Assembly: GCA_950097015.1 (NCBI GenBank) | Contig: CATNEN010000001.1 | Coordinates: 27,309,001 to 27,373,000 of the forward strand | Direction of reading: 5' to 3' | Length of the DNA stretch: 64,000 nucleotides | Source: Macrostomum hystrix | Taxonomy: Eukaryota > Platyhelminthes > Macrostomidae | In this document: piece after piece, positions 1 through 12,003 of the stretch | How the letters are laid out: each line of letters starts with the position of its first letter | How positions within the stretch are numbered: the stretch's first letter is position 1 | Notes under the pieces: generated by a model | Database searches by the model: none | Told to the model about the DNA's origin: nothing | Seen by the model: the letters and a program-made list of their open reading frames with translations, nothing else | Translations under genes and position numbers: made by a program

Positions 1-530
1 GTGAGAGTGGAGAGGTAGGCAGTGAGAGTGGAGAGGTAGGCAGTGAGAGTGGAGAGGTAAGCAATGAGAGTGGAGAGGTAGGCAGTGAGAGTGGAAAGGT
101 AGGTAGTGAGAGTGGAGAGGTAGGCAATAAGAGTGGAGAGGTAGGCAGTGAGAGTGGAGAGGTAGGTAGTGAGAGTGGAGAGGTAGGCAGTGAGAGTGGA
201 GAGGTAGGTAGTGAGAGTGGAGAGGTAGGCAGTGAGAGTGGAGAGGTAGGCAGTGAGAGTGGAGAGGTAGGCAGTGAGAGTGGAGAGGTAAGCAATGAGA
301 GTGGAGAGGTAGGCAGTGAGAGTGGAAAGGTAGGTAGTGAGAGTGGAGAGGTAGGTAGTGAGAGTGAAGAGGTAGGCAGTGAGAGTGGAGAGGTAGGTAG
401 TGAGAGTGGAGAGGAAGGCAGTGAGATTGGAGAGGTAGCCAGTGAGAGTGGAGATGTAGGCAGTGAGAGTGGAGAGGTAGGCAGTGAGAGTGGAGAGGTA
501 GGCAGTGAGAGTGGAGAGGTGGACAATGAG
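1..530. repeat. 21-bp minisatellite, left end open
   Basis: About 25 tandem copies of a 21-bp purine-rich unit (core GTGAGAGTGGAGAGGTAGGC). Variants swap GGCAGTG for GGTAGTG or AGCAATG, and a few units carry single changes. The array begins before base 1. The unit is G/A-rich on the + strand, like the separate 15-bp array at 1186, but the two units are not obviously the same. Confidence 0.95.
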
Positions 531-1135
531 TCCACCGTAAGCTGAGTTCTTCCTTAACTCTAGAGGGTAGTTTTGCATGCTGGCAGGTAAAAGTTCATTG
601 ATCTAAAATTTCTCGCAAGCAGTCATCACAAGGCGGCAACAATGGCCAAGGGTCGGGTCTATGCAAGTCAACTCCGAAAGGCAGTTACAAGAAGAAATCA
701 AATAAAAAAATCCTCCTATTTGAGACTCTCAGGTCATTGCTTAGCAAATTAATCACATCGGAGACAGGGCAATCGCACACCCGACTGAGCAGCAACCGCT
801 ACGGCAGCAGCAGCAATGAACTGTCAAGCAAGACAGAATTGAATGCCATCTAGCTTGGTCTGTTTGATGGATTCAAATTACCTGGCTATGTGACAGCTTG
901 TTGGTCGGCAATCCGGAGAACTATACTGAGTGTGCTCAAGAGAACTGCTCAAAATGAAAGCTCACTCAACTGTGCGATAATTTGTCTTTGAGTCTGGGAT
1001 AAGATCCCACACTACAATTTCTGGGATGAGATTCCCTAGAGAAGTCTTCCCGCATGTCTCCGGGATCGGGATAATCCACTGTCAAATGACTGGTACCGCT
1101 TGGAATCTGGCTAGTCAGGGAGAATTATCCCCAGA
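531..1135. other. Unique spacer, no gene seen
   Basis: About 600 bp of non-repetitive sequence between two purine-rich arrays. I see no convincing ORF, splice-site pair, RNA gene or element end. Confidence 0.6.
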
Positions 1136-1185
1136 TTGAGCAGGGATATGGCAGAAGAGAGGGATCGTGTCTTATGTAGACCTTG

Positions 1186-3500
1186 CGTGAGAAGGGAGAG
1201 TGTGAGAGGGGAGATTGTGAGAAGGGAGATTATAAGAAGGAAAAGTGGGAGAAGAGAGATTGTGAGAAGGGAGATTGTGAGAAGGGAGATTGTGAGAAGG
1301 GAGATTATAAGAAGGGAAAGTGTGAGAAGGGAAAGTGTGAGAAGGGAGATTGTGAGAAGGGAGATTGTGAGAAGGGAGATTGTGAGAAGGGAGATTGTGA
1401 GAAGGGAGATTGTGAGAAGGGAGATTGTGAGAAGGGAGATTGTGAGAAGGGATAGTGTGAGAAGGGAGATTGTGAGAAGGGAGATTGTGAGAAGGGAGAT
1501 TATAAGAAGGGAGATTGTGAGAAGGGAGATTGTGAGAAGGGAGATTGTGAGAAGGGAGATTGTGAGAAGGGAGATTGTGAGAAGGGATAGTGTGAGAAGG
1601 GAGATTGTGAGAAGGGAGATTGTGAGAAGGGAGATTGTGAGAAGGGAGATTATAAGAAGGGAAAGTGTGAGAAGGGAAAGTGTGAGAAGGGAGATTGTGA
1701 GAAGGGAGATTGTGAGAAGGGAGATTGTGAGAAGGGAGATTGTGAGAAGGGAGATTGTAAGAAGGGAGATTGTGAGAAGGGAGATTGTGAGAAGGGATAG
1801 TGTGAGAAGGGAGATTGTGAGAAGGGATAGTGTGAGAAGGGAGATTATAAGAAGGGAGATTGTGAGAAGGGAGATTGTGAGAAGGGAGATTGTGAGAAGG
1901 GAGATTGTGAGAAGGGATAGTGTGAGAAGGGAGATTGTGAGAAGGGAGATTGTGAGAAGGGAGATTGTGAGAAGGGAGATTATAAGAAGGGAAAGTGTGA
2001 GAAGGGAGATTGTGAGAAGGGAGATTGTGAGAAGGGAGATTATAAGAAGGGAAAGTGTGAGAAGGGAGATTGTGAGAAGGGAGATTGTGAGAAGGGAGAT
2101 TGTGAGAAGGGAGATTGTGAGAAGGGATAGTGTGAAAAGGGAGATTGTGAGAAGGTAGATTGTGAGAAGGGAGATTGTGAGAAGGGAGATTGTGAGAAGG
2201 GATAGTGTGAGAAGGGAGATTGTGAGAAGGGAGATTGTGAGAAGGGAGATTGTGAGAAGGGATAGTGTGAGAAGGGAGATTGTGAGAAGGGAGATTGTAA
2301 GAAGGGAGATTGTGAGAAGGGAGATTGTGAGAAGGGATAGTGTGAGAAGGGAGATTATAAGAAGGGAAAGTGTGAGAAGGGAAAGTGTGAGAAGGGAGAT
2401 TGTGAGAAGGGAGATTGTGAGAAGGGAGATTGTGAGAAGGGATAGTGTGAGAAGGGAGATTGTGAGAAGGGAGATTGTGAGAAGGGAGATTGTGAGAAGG
2501 GAGATTGTGAGAAGGGATAGTGTGAGAAGGGAGATTGTGAGAAGGGAGATTGTGAGAAGGGATAGTGTGAGAAGGGAGATTGTGAGAAGGGAGATTGTGA
2601 GAAGGGAGATTGTGAGAAGGGATAGTGTGAGAAGGGAGATTGTGAGAAGGGAGATTGTGAGAAGGGAGATTGTGAGAAGGGAGATTGTGAGAAGGGATAG
2701 TGTGAGAAGGGAGATTATAAGAAGGGAAAGTGTGAGAAGGGAAAGTGTGAGAAGGGAGATTGTGAGAAGGGAGATTGTGAGAAGGGAGATTGTGAGAAGG
2801 GAGATTATAAGAAGGGAGATTGTGAGAAGGGAGATTGTGAGAAGGGAGATTGTGAGAAGGGAGATTGTGAGAAGGGATAGTGTGAGAAGGGAGATTGTGA
2901 GAAGGGAGATTGTGAGAAGGGAGATTGTGAGAAGGGAGATTATAAGAAGGGAAAGTGTGAGAAGGGAGATTGTGAGAAGGGAGATTGTGAGAAGGGAGAT
3001 TGTGAGAAGGGATAGTGTGAAAAGGGAGATTGTGAGAAGGTAGATTGTGAGAAGGGAGATTGTGAGAAGGGAGATTGTGAGAAGGGATAGTGTGAGAAGG
3101 GAGATTGTGAGAAGGGAGATTGTGAGAAGGGAGATTGTGAGAAGGGATAGTGTGAGAAGGGAGATTGTGAGAAGGGAGATTGTGAGAAGGGAGATTATAA
3201 GAAGGGAAAGTGTGAGAAGGGAGATTGTGAGAAGGGAGATTGTGAGAAGGGAGATTGTGAGAAGGGATAGTGTGAGAAGGGAGATTATAAGAAGGGAGAT
3301 TGTGAGAAGGGAGATTGTGAGAAGGGATAGTGTGAGAAGGGAGATTGTGAGAAGGGAGATTATAAGAAGGGAAAGTGTGAGAAGGGAGATTGTGAGAAGG
3401 GAGATTGTGAGAAGGGAGATTGTGAGAAGGGATAGTGTGAGAAGGGAGATTATAAGAAGGGAGATTGTGAGAAGGGAGATTGTGAGATTGGAGAGAGTGC
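1186..3500. repeat. 15-bp minisatellite with 885-bp higher-order repeat
   Basis: About 154 copies of a 15-bp unit (GAGAAGGGAGATTGT), with recurring variants ending GATAGT, AAAGTGT or GATTATAA. On the + strand one frame reads the pentapeptide VRREI almost throughout. That frame is broken only where GGAGATT has become GTAGATT, near 2159 and 3044. These two breaks, and the blocks after them, are 885 bp (59 units) apart with the same order of variant units, showing a higher-order duplication. The + strand is nearly all G and A with isolated T. The open frame follows from a stop-free 15-mer and I do not call it a gene. Confidence 0.95.
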
Positions 3501-3511
3501 TTGAGAAGTAA

Positions 3512-5040
3512 TGTGGCTGCTCAAGTGAAAAGAAGACAATGAAGAACAGACGAAAATCTTGACTTTTTTGCCTTTAACTTTTTTCACCAAATCGATCAGT
3601 CATTTGAGGCTTAGCAGTTTGCAAAGAATTGTCTATTTATTTATTGTATAGGGAAAAAAAACAATTTTTATACCGATAATAGGCATAAAGTGGGCATAAA
3701 TTAAGCTTCTAGAACAAAAGTGACCTAAAGACAGCATTTCAAGGCGGCCAACGGTCGTGACTGTTCCATTTCCAGGAGTTTTCGCACCCAAAAGCCGCAC
3801 ACAGCCAGATAACTTCAACTGCGGCCTGCCGATTCCCTAAGCCGGCTTGGCAATCAATCAAACGGCCCGCTGGGAAAGGGGATCACACCCAGCGGTGTTG
3901 GCAGATGCCGATCAATGAAACTCAATCAAAGGCAATGGGAAGAGGCTCGCCCATAGACCCCGGAGGCAGGAGGTCTGGGCCCGGGGATGGGATGATAAGG
4001 CACTGGCTGGCCAGCTCTGCTCAGCTAATTATCTTGGCGGCACATTCTCTCTTCATCCTATCTCAGCTGCAGGGGAGGGGAATATTTAGTTGGACAATCG
4101 AATCGCATAGATACAGCATAGCGCTGAAAATACTACCCCAGTCATTGAAGTGCCGTTTAAGGACCCGGCAAAGTCTTAAAGAGTAATAGTGGAGTTTGAG
4201 ACTGGAGCTCTTGAATGATTCTTTGAGAAGCAATTTGGTTACAAGCCATCATGCTGACTCGCCCGAGGGCTTTGAATCTAAAGCCGCCACCGCTGCTGCT
4301 TCTGCTACTGCTGCTTGTTCTAGACGAGATAGAACAGACACTTAACTTCTCATTATCTCCACGTGACTGGGCATGAGTCCAGTCTATAGATATCAGACTC
4401 ACAGTGTCTTACCAGTTTGAGTCCCACTGACTCACAGCCAAGATCAGCTCTGCACCTGTTTCACATGAAAAGTATAATTATATCCCTGGAACTAATTGAG
4501 GCGATCAGTTCTGATTGACACCTTTCATTTTCCATGCGACCCGGTCCTCAATGACAGCAGATTCGCAGAGGGATTTCAACCAGCTGGCGCAAGTATAATA
4601 ATGTCCAGCGAGGAAAATAAAAACAGAGTTGAAAAAAAAACTAAAAAAACAGAATCATGCAGAATAAAAAGCGGGCAGACAGCATCCAATTATTAATCGA
4701 ATTATGACTCGACCTAAAACTCAATTTATTCCCGCAGTCCGGCAAAAAACAGACTCCGAGCTGGCGAGACTCCAACAAGGACAGGCCTCGGGAACATAAC
4801 AAATTTGTCAAATGCGAACAAACTCTGCCGGACTCAACAGAGGAAACATTCTGCAACAAACGCGTCTGAATCTTCTGGGACCGCTTTGGCAGGGGTCGGA
4901 AGAAATTAAGCATTTCATTATTGAATAAACTCACTGACTCAAAGCCTCACTGCACTGCTCAGCTAACACAACTCTGTTCCTGCTCCATGAGCCTCTTGAA
5001 GCTCACTTATGGACTCATGTCCATAGCTGTCTCATTTAGC
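3512..5040. other. Unique region, no gene recognised
   Basis: About 1.5 kb of mixed-composition sequence. Small ORFs occur on both strands, but none has family motifs, a convincing splice context or a codon pattern I can defend. Confidence 0.5.
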
Positions 5041-5044
5041 AGTC

Positions 5045-5745
5045 TCACAATATCCCTCTAATCTACCTGTCTCTCTACTATATCTACTTGTCTCTTTACT
5101 ATATCTACCTGTCTCTCTGCTATATCTACCTGTCTCTCTACTATATCCACCTGTCTCTCTACTATATCTACCTGTCTCTCTACTATATCTACCTGTCTCT
5201 TTACTATATCTACCTGTCTCTCTACTATATCTACCTGTCTCTCTACTATATCTACCTGTCTCTCTACTATATCTACCTGTCACTCTACTATATCTACCTG
5301 TCTCTCTACTATATCTACCTGTCTCCATACTATATCTACTTGTCCCTCTACTATATCTACCTGTCTCTCTACTATATCTACCTGTCACTCTACTATATCT
5401 ACCTGTCTCTCTACTATATCTACTTGTCTCTCTACTATATCTTGCTGTCTCTCTACTATATCTACCTGTCTCTCTACTATATCTACCTGTCTCTCTAATA
5501 TATCTACCTGTCTCTCTACTATATCTACTTGTCTCTCTACTATATCTTGCTGTCTCTCTACTATATCTACCTGTCTCTCTACTATATCTACCTGTCTCTC
5601 TACTATATCTACCTGTCTCTCTACTATATCTACTTGTCTCTCTACTATATCTACCTGTCTCTCTACTATATCTACCTGTCTCTCTACTATATCTACCTGT
5701 CTCTCTACTATATCTACCTGTCTCTCTACTATATCTACCTGTCTC
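5045..5745. repeat. 21-bp pyrimidine-rich minisatellite
   Basis: About 33 copies of a 21-bp unit (core CTCTCTACTATATCTACCTG). Because 21 is a multiple of 3, one + frame reads the heptapeptide YYIYLSL and one - frame reads GRYSRET for long stretches. Both are by-products of the repeat. Variants (CTTGCTG, ACTTGTC, CACTCTA) recur in small blocks. Confidence 0.95.
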
Positions 5746-6335
5746 TTTTCCCAGTTTCCACTATCTCTCCATTAAAATTCGCCATCCCACTCACTCACTA
5801 GCTCCAGTTTCCACTCTGCCATGTTATCTGTAGCTCTCAGAATCCAGCAACCAATTCTGTTGCTAATCGACAGCAATTATAATTCGAAGAAACTGTTCGA
5901 CATGACTTTGCTCTCAACGTCCGACTTGGACTGTTTAAATTATTCAGAAAGCAACTAAAAGTCAAGTGCTATTCGGGAACCTTCGAATTCTATGATAAAA
6001 GCAATGCTAAGAGCTAGAAAATTATGAGCACAGACAGTTACCACTCAATAAGTGCTTTACTCAATCACATCTGGCAATAATCTGATTTTGATGAATTTAT
6101 AATAAACAGTCGTCACGCAGTTATCAAGCAGATAGCTACAACTTGCTACTGTTAGTAGCACGCAAAGATTTGCTTAAACTTTGTATAAATTTCGAAAACT
6201 ACCTTGACTTGCTCGCAACTTTGGTAGCTTTGTCAGTTTCTGAGTAACTTACTAGGATACTCCTCATATGATGTACCTGAATTATGAGTCTGAGTCGAGT
6301 TTTTCCTAGTAACATTCCTTATTACAATGACGTAT
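5746..6335. other. AT-rich spacer, no gene seen
   Basis: Nothing identifiable. The region ends at the A/T-rich tail of a SINE. Confidence 0.5.
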
Positions 6336-6604
6336 TAATAACAATAATAATAAATGCAGGAGGGCTACAGGGAATTGCACATCATTTAGTGACACTAGAC
6401 CTGCAGCCAGCGAGGAGGCAATTCTGCCCATTTCGCTGACTCCTGAGCACACACGTACACAGATACCGAACGCAGGCATAGCTCACACAGGTGTGTACAT
6501 CTGCCCTGACTTTCGCATCGGCAGGCAGTGTACACTCTCACTGTGCCTTGGAGGCTGGACCTCAAGGGCGTAAATTGCACGACAAGCCCCCAAGCCTTCT
6601 CTCT
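6336..6604 (-). mobile_element. SINE family A, copy lacking its tRNA-like head
   Basis: The body matches the complete copy at 28370-28736: an (AAT)n tail at the low-coordinate end, then the shared blocks GTGACACTAGACC, GGAGGCAATTCTGCCC, CGCTGACTCCTGAGCACACA and AATTGCACGACAAGCCCC. Homology stops at the AAGCCTTCTCTC block, exactly where the 31-bp minisatellite starts. The tRNA-like promoter part is missing, and it does not reappear beyond the array at 10676. Confidence 0.85.
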
Positions 6605-9600
6605 CTGGATATGGAATTGCAGTTGGACCATCCCTGAGGATATGGAATTCCAGTTCGACCATCCCTGAGGATATGGAATTGCAGTTGGACCATCCCTGAG
6701 GATATGGAATTGCAGTTGGACCATCCCTGAGGATTTGGAATTCCAGTTGGACCATATCTGAGGATATGGAATTGCAGTTGGACCAACCCTGAGGATTTGG
6801 AATTGCAGTTGGACCAACCCTGAGGATATGGAATTGCAGTTGGACCATATCTGAGGATATGGAATTGCAGTTGGACCATCCCTAAGGATTTGGAATTGCA
6901 GTTGGACCATATCTGAGGATATGGAATTGCAGTTGGACCAACCCTGAGGATTTGGAATTCCAGTTCGACCATCCCTGAGGATATGGAATTGCAGTTGGAC
7001 CATCCCTGAGGATATGGAATTGCAGTTGGACCATCCCTGAGGATTTGGAATTCCAGTTGGACCATATCTGAGGATATGGAATTGCAGTTGGACCAACCCT
7101 GAGGATTTGGAATTGCAGTTGGACCAACCCTGAGGATATGGAATTGCAGTTGGACCATATCTGAGGATATGGAATTGCAGTTGGACCATCCCTAAGGATT
7201 TGGAATTGCAGTTGGACCATATCTGAGGATATGGAATTGCAGTTGGACCATATCTGAGGATATGGAATTCCAGTTCGACCATCCCTGAGGATATGGAATT
7301 GCAGTTGGACCATCCCTGAGGATATGGAATTGCAGTTGGACCATCCCTGAGGATTTGGAATTCCAGTTGGACCATATCTGAGGATATGGAATTGCAGTTG
7401 GACCAACCCTGAGGATTTGGAATTGCAGTTGGACCAACCCTGAGGATATGGAATTGCAGTTGGACCATATCTGAGGATATGGAATTGCAGTTGGACCATC
7501 CCTGAGGATTTGGAATTGCAGTTGGACCATATCTGAGGATATGGAATTGCAGTTGGACCAACCCTGAGGATTTGGAATTGCAGTTGGACCAACCCTGAGG
7601 ATATGGAATTGCAGTTGGACCATATCTGAGGATATGGAATTGCAGTTGGACCATCCCTGAGGATTTGGAATTGCAGTTGGACCATATCTGAGGATATGGA
7701 ATTGCAGTTGGACCATATCTGAGGATATGGAATTGCAGTTGGACCATATCTGAGGATATGGAATTGCAGTTGGACCATATCTGAGGATATGGAATTGCAG
7801 TTGGACCATATCTGAGGATATGGAATTGCAGTTGGACCATATCTGAGGATATGGAATTGCAGTTGGACCATATCTGAGGATATGGAATTCCAGTTCGACC
7901 ATCCCTGAGGATATGGAATTGCAGTTGGACCATCCCTGAGGATATGGAATTGCAGTTGGACCATCCCTGAGGATTTGGAATTCCAGTTGGACCATATCTG
8001 AGGATATGGAATTGCAGTTGGACCAACCCTGAGGATTTGGAATTGCAGTTGGACCAACCCTGAGGATATGGAATTGCAGTTGGACCATATCTGAGGATAT
8101 GGAATTGCAGTTGGACCATCCCTGAGGATTTGGAATTGCAGTTGGACCATATCTGAGGATATGGAATTGCAGTTGGACCAACCCTGAGGATTTGGAATTG
8201 CAGTTGGACCAACCCTGAGGATATGGAATTGCAGTTGGACCATATCTGAGGATATGGAATTGCAGTTGGACCATCCCTGAGGATTTGGAATTGCAGTTGG
8301 ACCATATCTGAGGATATGGAATTGCAGTTGGACCATATCTGAGGATATGGAATTGCAGTTGGACCATATCTGAGGATATGGAATTGCAGTTGGACCATAT
8401 CTGAGGATATGGAATTGCAGTTGGACCATATCTGAGGATATGGAATTGCAGTTGGACCATATCTGAGGATATGGAATTGCAGTTGGACCATCCCTGAGGA
8501 TTTGGAATTGCAGTTGGACCATCCCTGAGGATTTGGAATTCCAGTTGGACCAACCCTGAGGATATGGAATTGCAGTTGGACCATCCCTGAGGATATGGAA
8601 TTCCAGTTGGACCATCCCTGAGGATATGGAATTCCAGTTGGACCATCCCTGTGGATATGGAATTGCAGTTGGACCATCCCTGAGGATTTGGAATTCCAGT
8701 TGGACCATATCTGAGGATATGGAATTGCAGTTGGACCAACCCTGAGGATTTGGAATTGCAGTTGGACCAACCCTGAGGATATGGAATTGCAGTTGGACCA
8801 TATCTGAGGATATGGAATTGCAGTTGGACCATCCCTAAGGATTTGGAATTGCAGTTGGACCATATCTGAGGATATGGAATTGCAGTTGGACCATATCTGA
8901 GGATATGGAATTCCAGTTCGACCATCCCTGAGGATATGGAATTGCAGTTGGACCATCCCTGAGGATATGGAATTGCAGTTGGACCATCCCTGAGGATTTG
9001 GAATTCCAGTTGGACCATATCTGAGGATATGGAATTGCAGTTGGACCAACCCTGAGGATTTGGAATTGCAGTTGGACCAACCCTGAGGATATGGAATTGC
9101 AGTTGGACCATATCTGAGGATATGGAATTGCAGTTGGACCATCCCTGAGGATTTGGAATTGCAGTTGGACCATATCTGAGGATATGGAATTGCAGTTGGA
9201 CCAACCCTGAGGATTTGGAATTGCAGTTGGACCAACCCTGAGGATATGGAATTGCAGTTGGACCATATCTGAGGATATGGAATTGCAGTTGGACCATCCC
9301 TGAGGATTTGGAATTGCAGTTGGACCATATCTGAGGATATGGAATTGCAGTTGGACCATATCTGAGGATATGGAATTGCAGTTGGACCATATCTGAGGAT
9401 ATGGAATTGCAGTTGGACCATATCTGAGGATATGGAATTGCAGTTGGACCATATCTGAGGATATGGAATTGCAGTTGGACCATATCTGAGGATATGGAAT
9501 TGCAGTTGGACCATCCCTGAGGATTTGGAATTGCAGTTGGACCATCCCTGAGGATTTGGAATTCCAGTTGGACCAACCCTGAGGATATGGAATTGCAGTT

Positions 9601-10675
9601 GGACCATCCCTGAGGATATGGAATTCCAGTTGGACCAACCCTGAGGATTTGGAATTCCAGTTGGACCATCCCTGAGGATATGGAATTCCAGTTGGACCAT
9701 CCCTGTGGATATGGAATTGCAGTTGGACCATCCCTGAGGATTTGGAATTCCAGTTGGACCAACCCTGAGGATATGGAATTGCAGTTGGACCATCCCTGAG
9801 GATATGGAATTCCAGTTGGACCAACCCTGAGGATTTGGAATTCCAGTTGGACCATCCCTGAGGATATGGAATTCCAGTTGGACCATCCCTGTGGATATGG
9901 AATTGCAGTTGGACCATACCAAAGGATATGGAATTGCAGTTGGACCATCCCTGAGGATATGGAATTGCAGTTGGACCATCCCTGAGGATATGGAATTCCA
10001 GTTGGACCATCCCTGAGGATTTGGAATTGCAGTTGGACCATCCCTCAGGATATGGAATTGCAGTTGGACCAACCCTGAGGATTTGGAAGTGCAGTTGGAC
10101 CATCCCTGAGGATATGGAATTGCAGTTGGACCATCCCTGAGAATCTGGAATTGCAGTTGGACCAACCCTGAGGATTTGGAATTGCAGTTGGACCATCCCT
10201 GAGGATATGGAATTCCAGTTGGACCATCCCTGAGGATATGGAATTGCAGTTGGACCATATCTGAGGATATGGAATTGCAGTTGGACCATCCCTGAGGATA
10301 TGGAATTGCAGTTGGACCATCCCTGAGAATATGGAATTCCAGTTGGACCAACCCTGAGGATTTGGAAGTGCAGTTGGACCAACCCTGAGGATTTGGATTT
10401 GCAGTTGGACCAACCCTGAGGATTTGGAATTGCAGTTGGACCAACCCTGAGGATTTGGAATTGCAGTTGGACCATCCCTGAGGATTTGGAATTCCAGTTG
10501 GACCATCCCTGAGGATTTGGAATTGCATTTGGACCAACCCTGAGGATTTGGAATTGCAGTTGGACCAACCCTGAGGATTTGGAATTGCATTTGGACCATC
10601 CCTGAGGATTTGGAATTCCAGTTGGACCATCCCTGAGGATTTGGAATTGCAGTTGGACCAACCCTGAGGATTTGG
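6605..10675. repeat. 31-bp minisatellite, about 131 units, higher-order structure
   Basis: Uninterrupted tandem array of a 31-bp unit whose core reads TTGGACCATCCCTGAGGAT. Units vary at three places: ATCCCTG/ATATCTG/AACCCTG, GGATAT/GGATTT, and TTGCAG/TTCCAG. The rare CAGTTCGACC variant lies at 6651, 6961, 7271, 7891 and 8914, that is, at spacings of 10, 10, 20 and 33 units. This shows repeated amplification of multi-unit blocks. No antisense frame of the unit contains a stop, so the minus strand is open in all three frames at once, including one frame of about 1400 codons. This is expected of a 31-mer without stops and is not evidence of a protein. Confidence 0.97.
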
Positions 10676-11416
10676 AATCTATCCATATTATCTATATTAT
10701 GCAGTTCAATCATTCTGATCATCTAAAACACGAGTCAACGTGTGACAAATAATTTTGATCTTAAAATGCATTGAATATTTCTGTTTCCTCTTTTATAAGT
10801 ACCAGGTTGTCCTACTTCTGAGTAGGATGTAGGCAAGTAGGTAGGCAAGAGTAGCAAGACAGTAGAAAATCAACTTTAATCTTAACAAATTCTGTTTATC
10901 CAGGAAAGTGTCTCATAAGTCAATAAACATTGTGGCTTTAAAATAAGTAATCATTAGATAGAACAGAGTTTGTGCTAACAAGCAGCTAGTCAGTAAAACA
11001 AACGCTGTCTGCTACACGGAAGAATGTCTAGATGAAAATGTCACAGCCAATCGCGTTTGCACTCTTAAGACATAAAACTGTGAGGACGACATGGTGGCCT
11101 GTGCGGTGCCTTAGCAACAGTATTTAATACTTAATAATATATTGCTTGCCTGTCTTACTGTCCTCTGTGGTTAATATCTGGGTTGACGCACTAACCAGCG
11201 TCAACTGGGAGGGAAGGGGGGAGGCGGTTAGAAGAGAGAGAAAAGTTACTTGAGCTCATATTCAATTGAACAAGTGAACTTGGCAGCAGACAATGACAGA
11301 AAAAATGAGGAAACTCTACGAAGCAGAATTTTTCTAGGAAACACAGGCTATGCCGATAGGTACTATATAGTAGTACAATTAGTTCGTTGGCGATCTTAAA
11401 GGAGGAGTTAAGTAGG
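10676..11416. other. Unique spacer, no gene seen
   Basis: About 740 bp between two arrays that share a sequence core. No ORF, splice signal or element end is convincing. Confidence 0.5.
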
Positions 11417-12003
11417 ATTGACCATCCATGAGGTTTAGGAATGGTAGAAGGACCAGAAGGACCATCCCTGAGGATTAGGAATGGTAGAAGGACCAGAAGG
11501 ACCATCCCCGAGGTTTAGGAATGGTAGAAGGACCAGAAGGACCATCTCTGAGGATTAGGAATGGTAGAAGTACCAGAAGGACCATCCCTGAGGTTTAGGA
11601 ATGGTAGAAGTACCAGAAGGACCATCCCTGAGGTTTAGGAATGGTAGAAGGACCAGAAGGACCATCCCTGAGGTTTAGGACTGGTAGAAGGACCAGAAGG
11701 ACCATCCCCGAGGATTAGGAATGGTAGAAGGACCAGAAGGACCATCCCTGAGGTTTAGGACTGGTAGAAGGACCAGAAGGACCATCCCCGAGGATTAGGA
11801 ATGGTAGAAGGACCAGAAGGACCATCCCTGAGGTTTAGGAATGGTAGAAGGACCAGAAGGACCATCCCTGAGGTTTAGGAATGGTAGAAGGACCAGAAGG
11901 ACCATCCCTGAGGTTTAGGAATGGTAGAAGGACCAGAAGGACCATCCCCGAGGATTAGGAATGGTAGAAGGACCAGAAGGACCATCCCTGAGGATGAGGA
12001 GTG
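11417..12003. repeat. 40-bp minisatellite sharing a core with the 31-bp array
   Basis: About 14-15 copies of a 40-bp unit beginning ACCATCCCTGAGGTTTAGGA and continuing with ATGGTAGAAGGACCAGAAGG. Common variants are CCCCG for CCCTG and GATTAGGA for GTTTAGGA. The stretch GGACCATCCCTGAGGATT is nearly identical to the core of the 31-bp array that ends 740 bp to the left. Confidence 0.95.

Noticed and set aside
1136..3511. Three long + ORFs of VRREI repeats
   Set aside because: A stop-free 15-bp unit explains them. Outside the array the frame ends at once and no domain, signal or splice context is present.
6395..10661. Minus-strand ORFs of up to about 1400 codons
   Set aside because: They lie in the 31-bp minisatellite, which lacks stops in all three minus frames. 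Several equally long frames overlap, which no real gene would show.
6605..10675. Possible CRISPR array
   Set aside because: Units are head-to-tail without unique spacers, in animal DNA with introns. This is a minisatellite.
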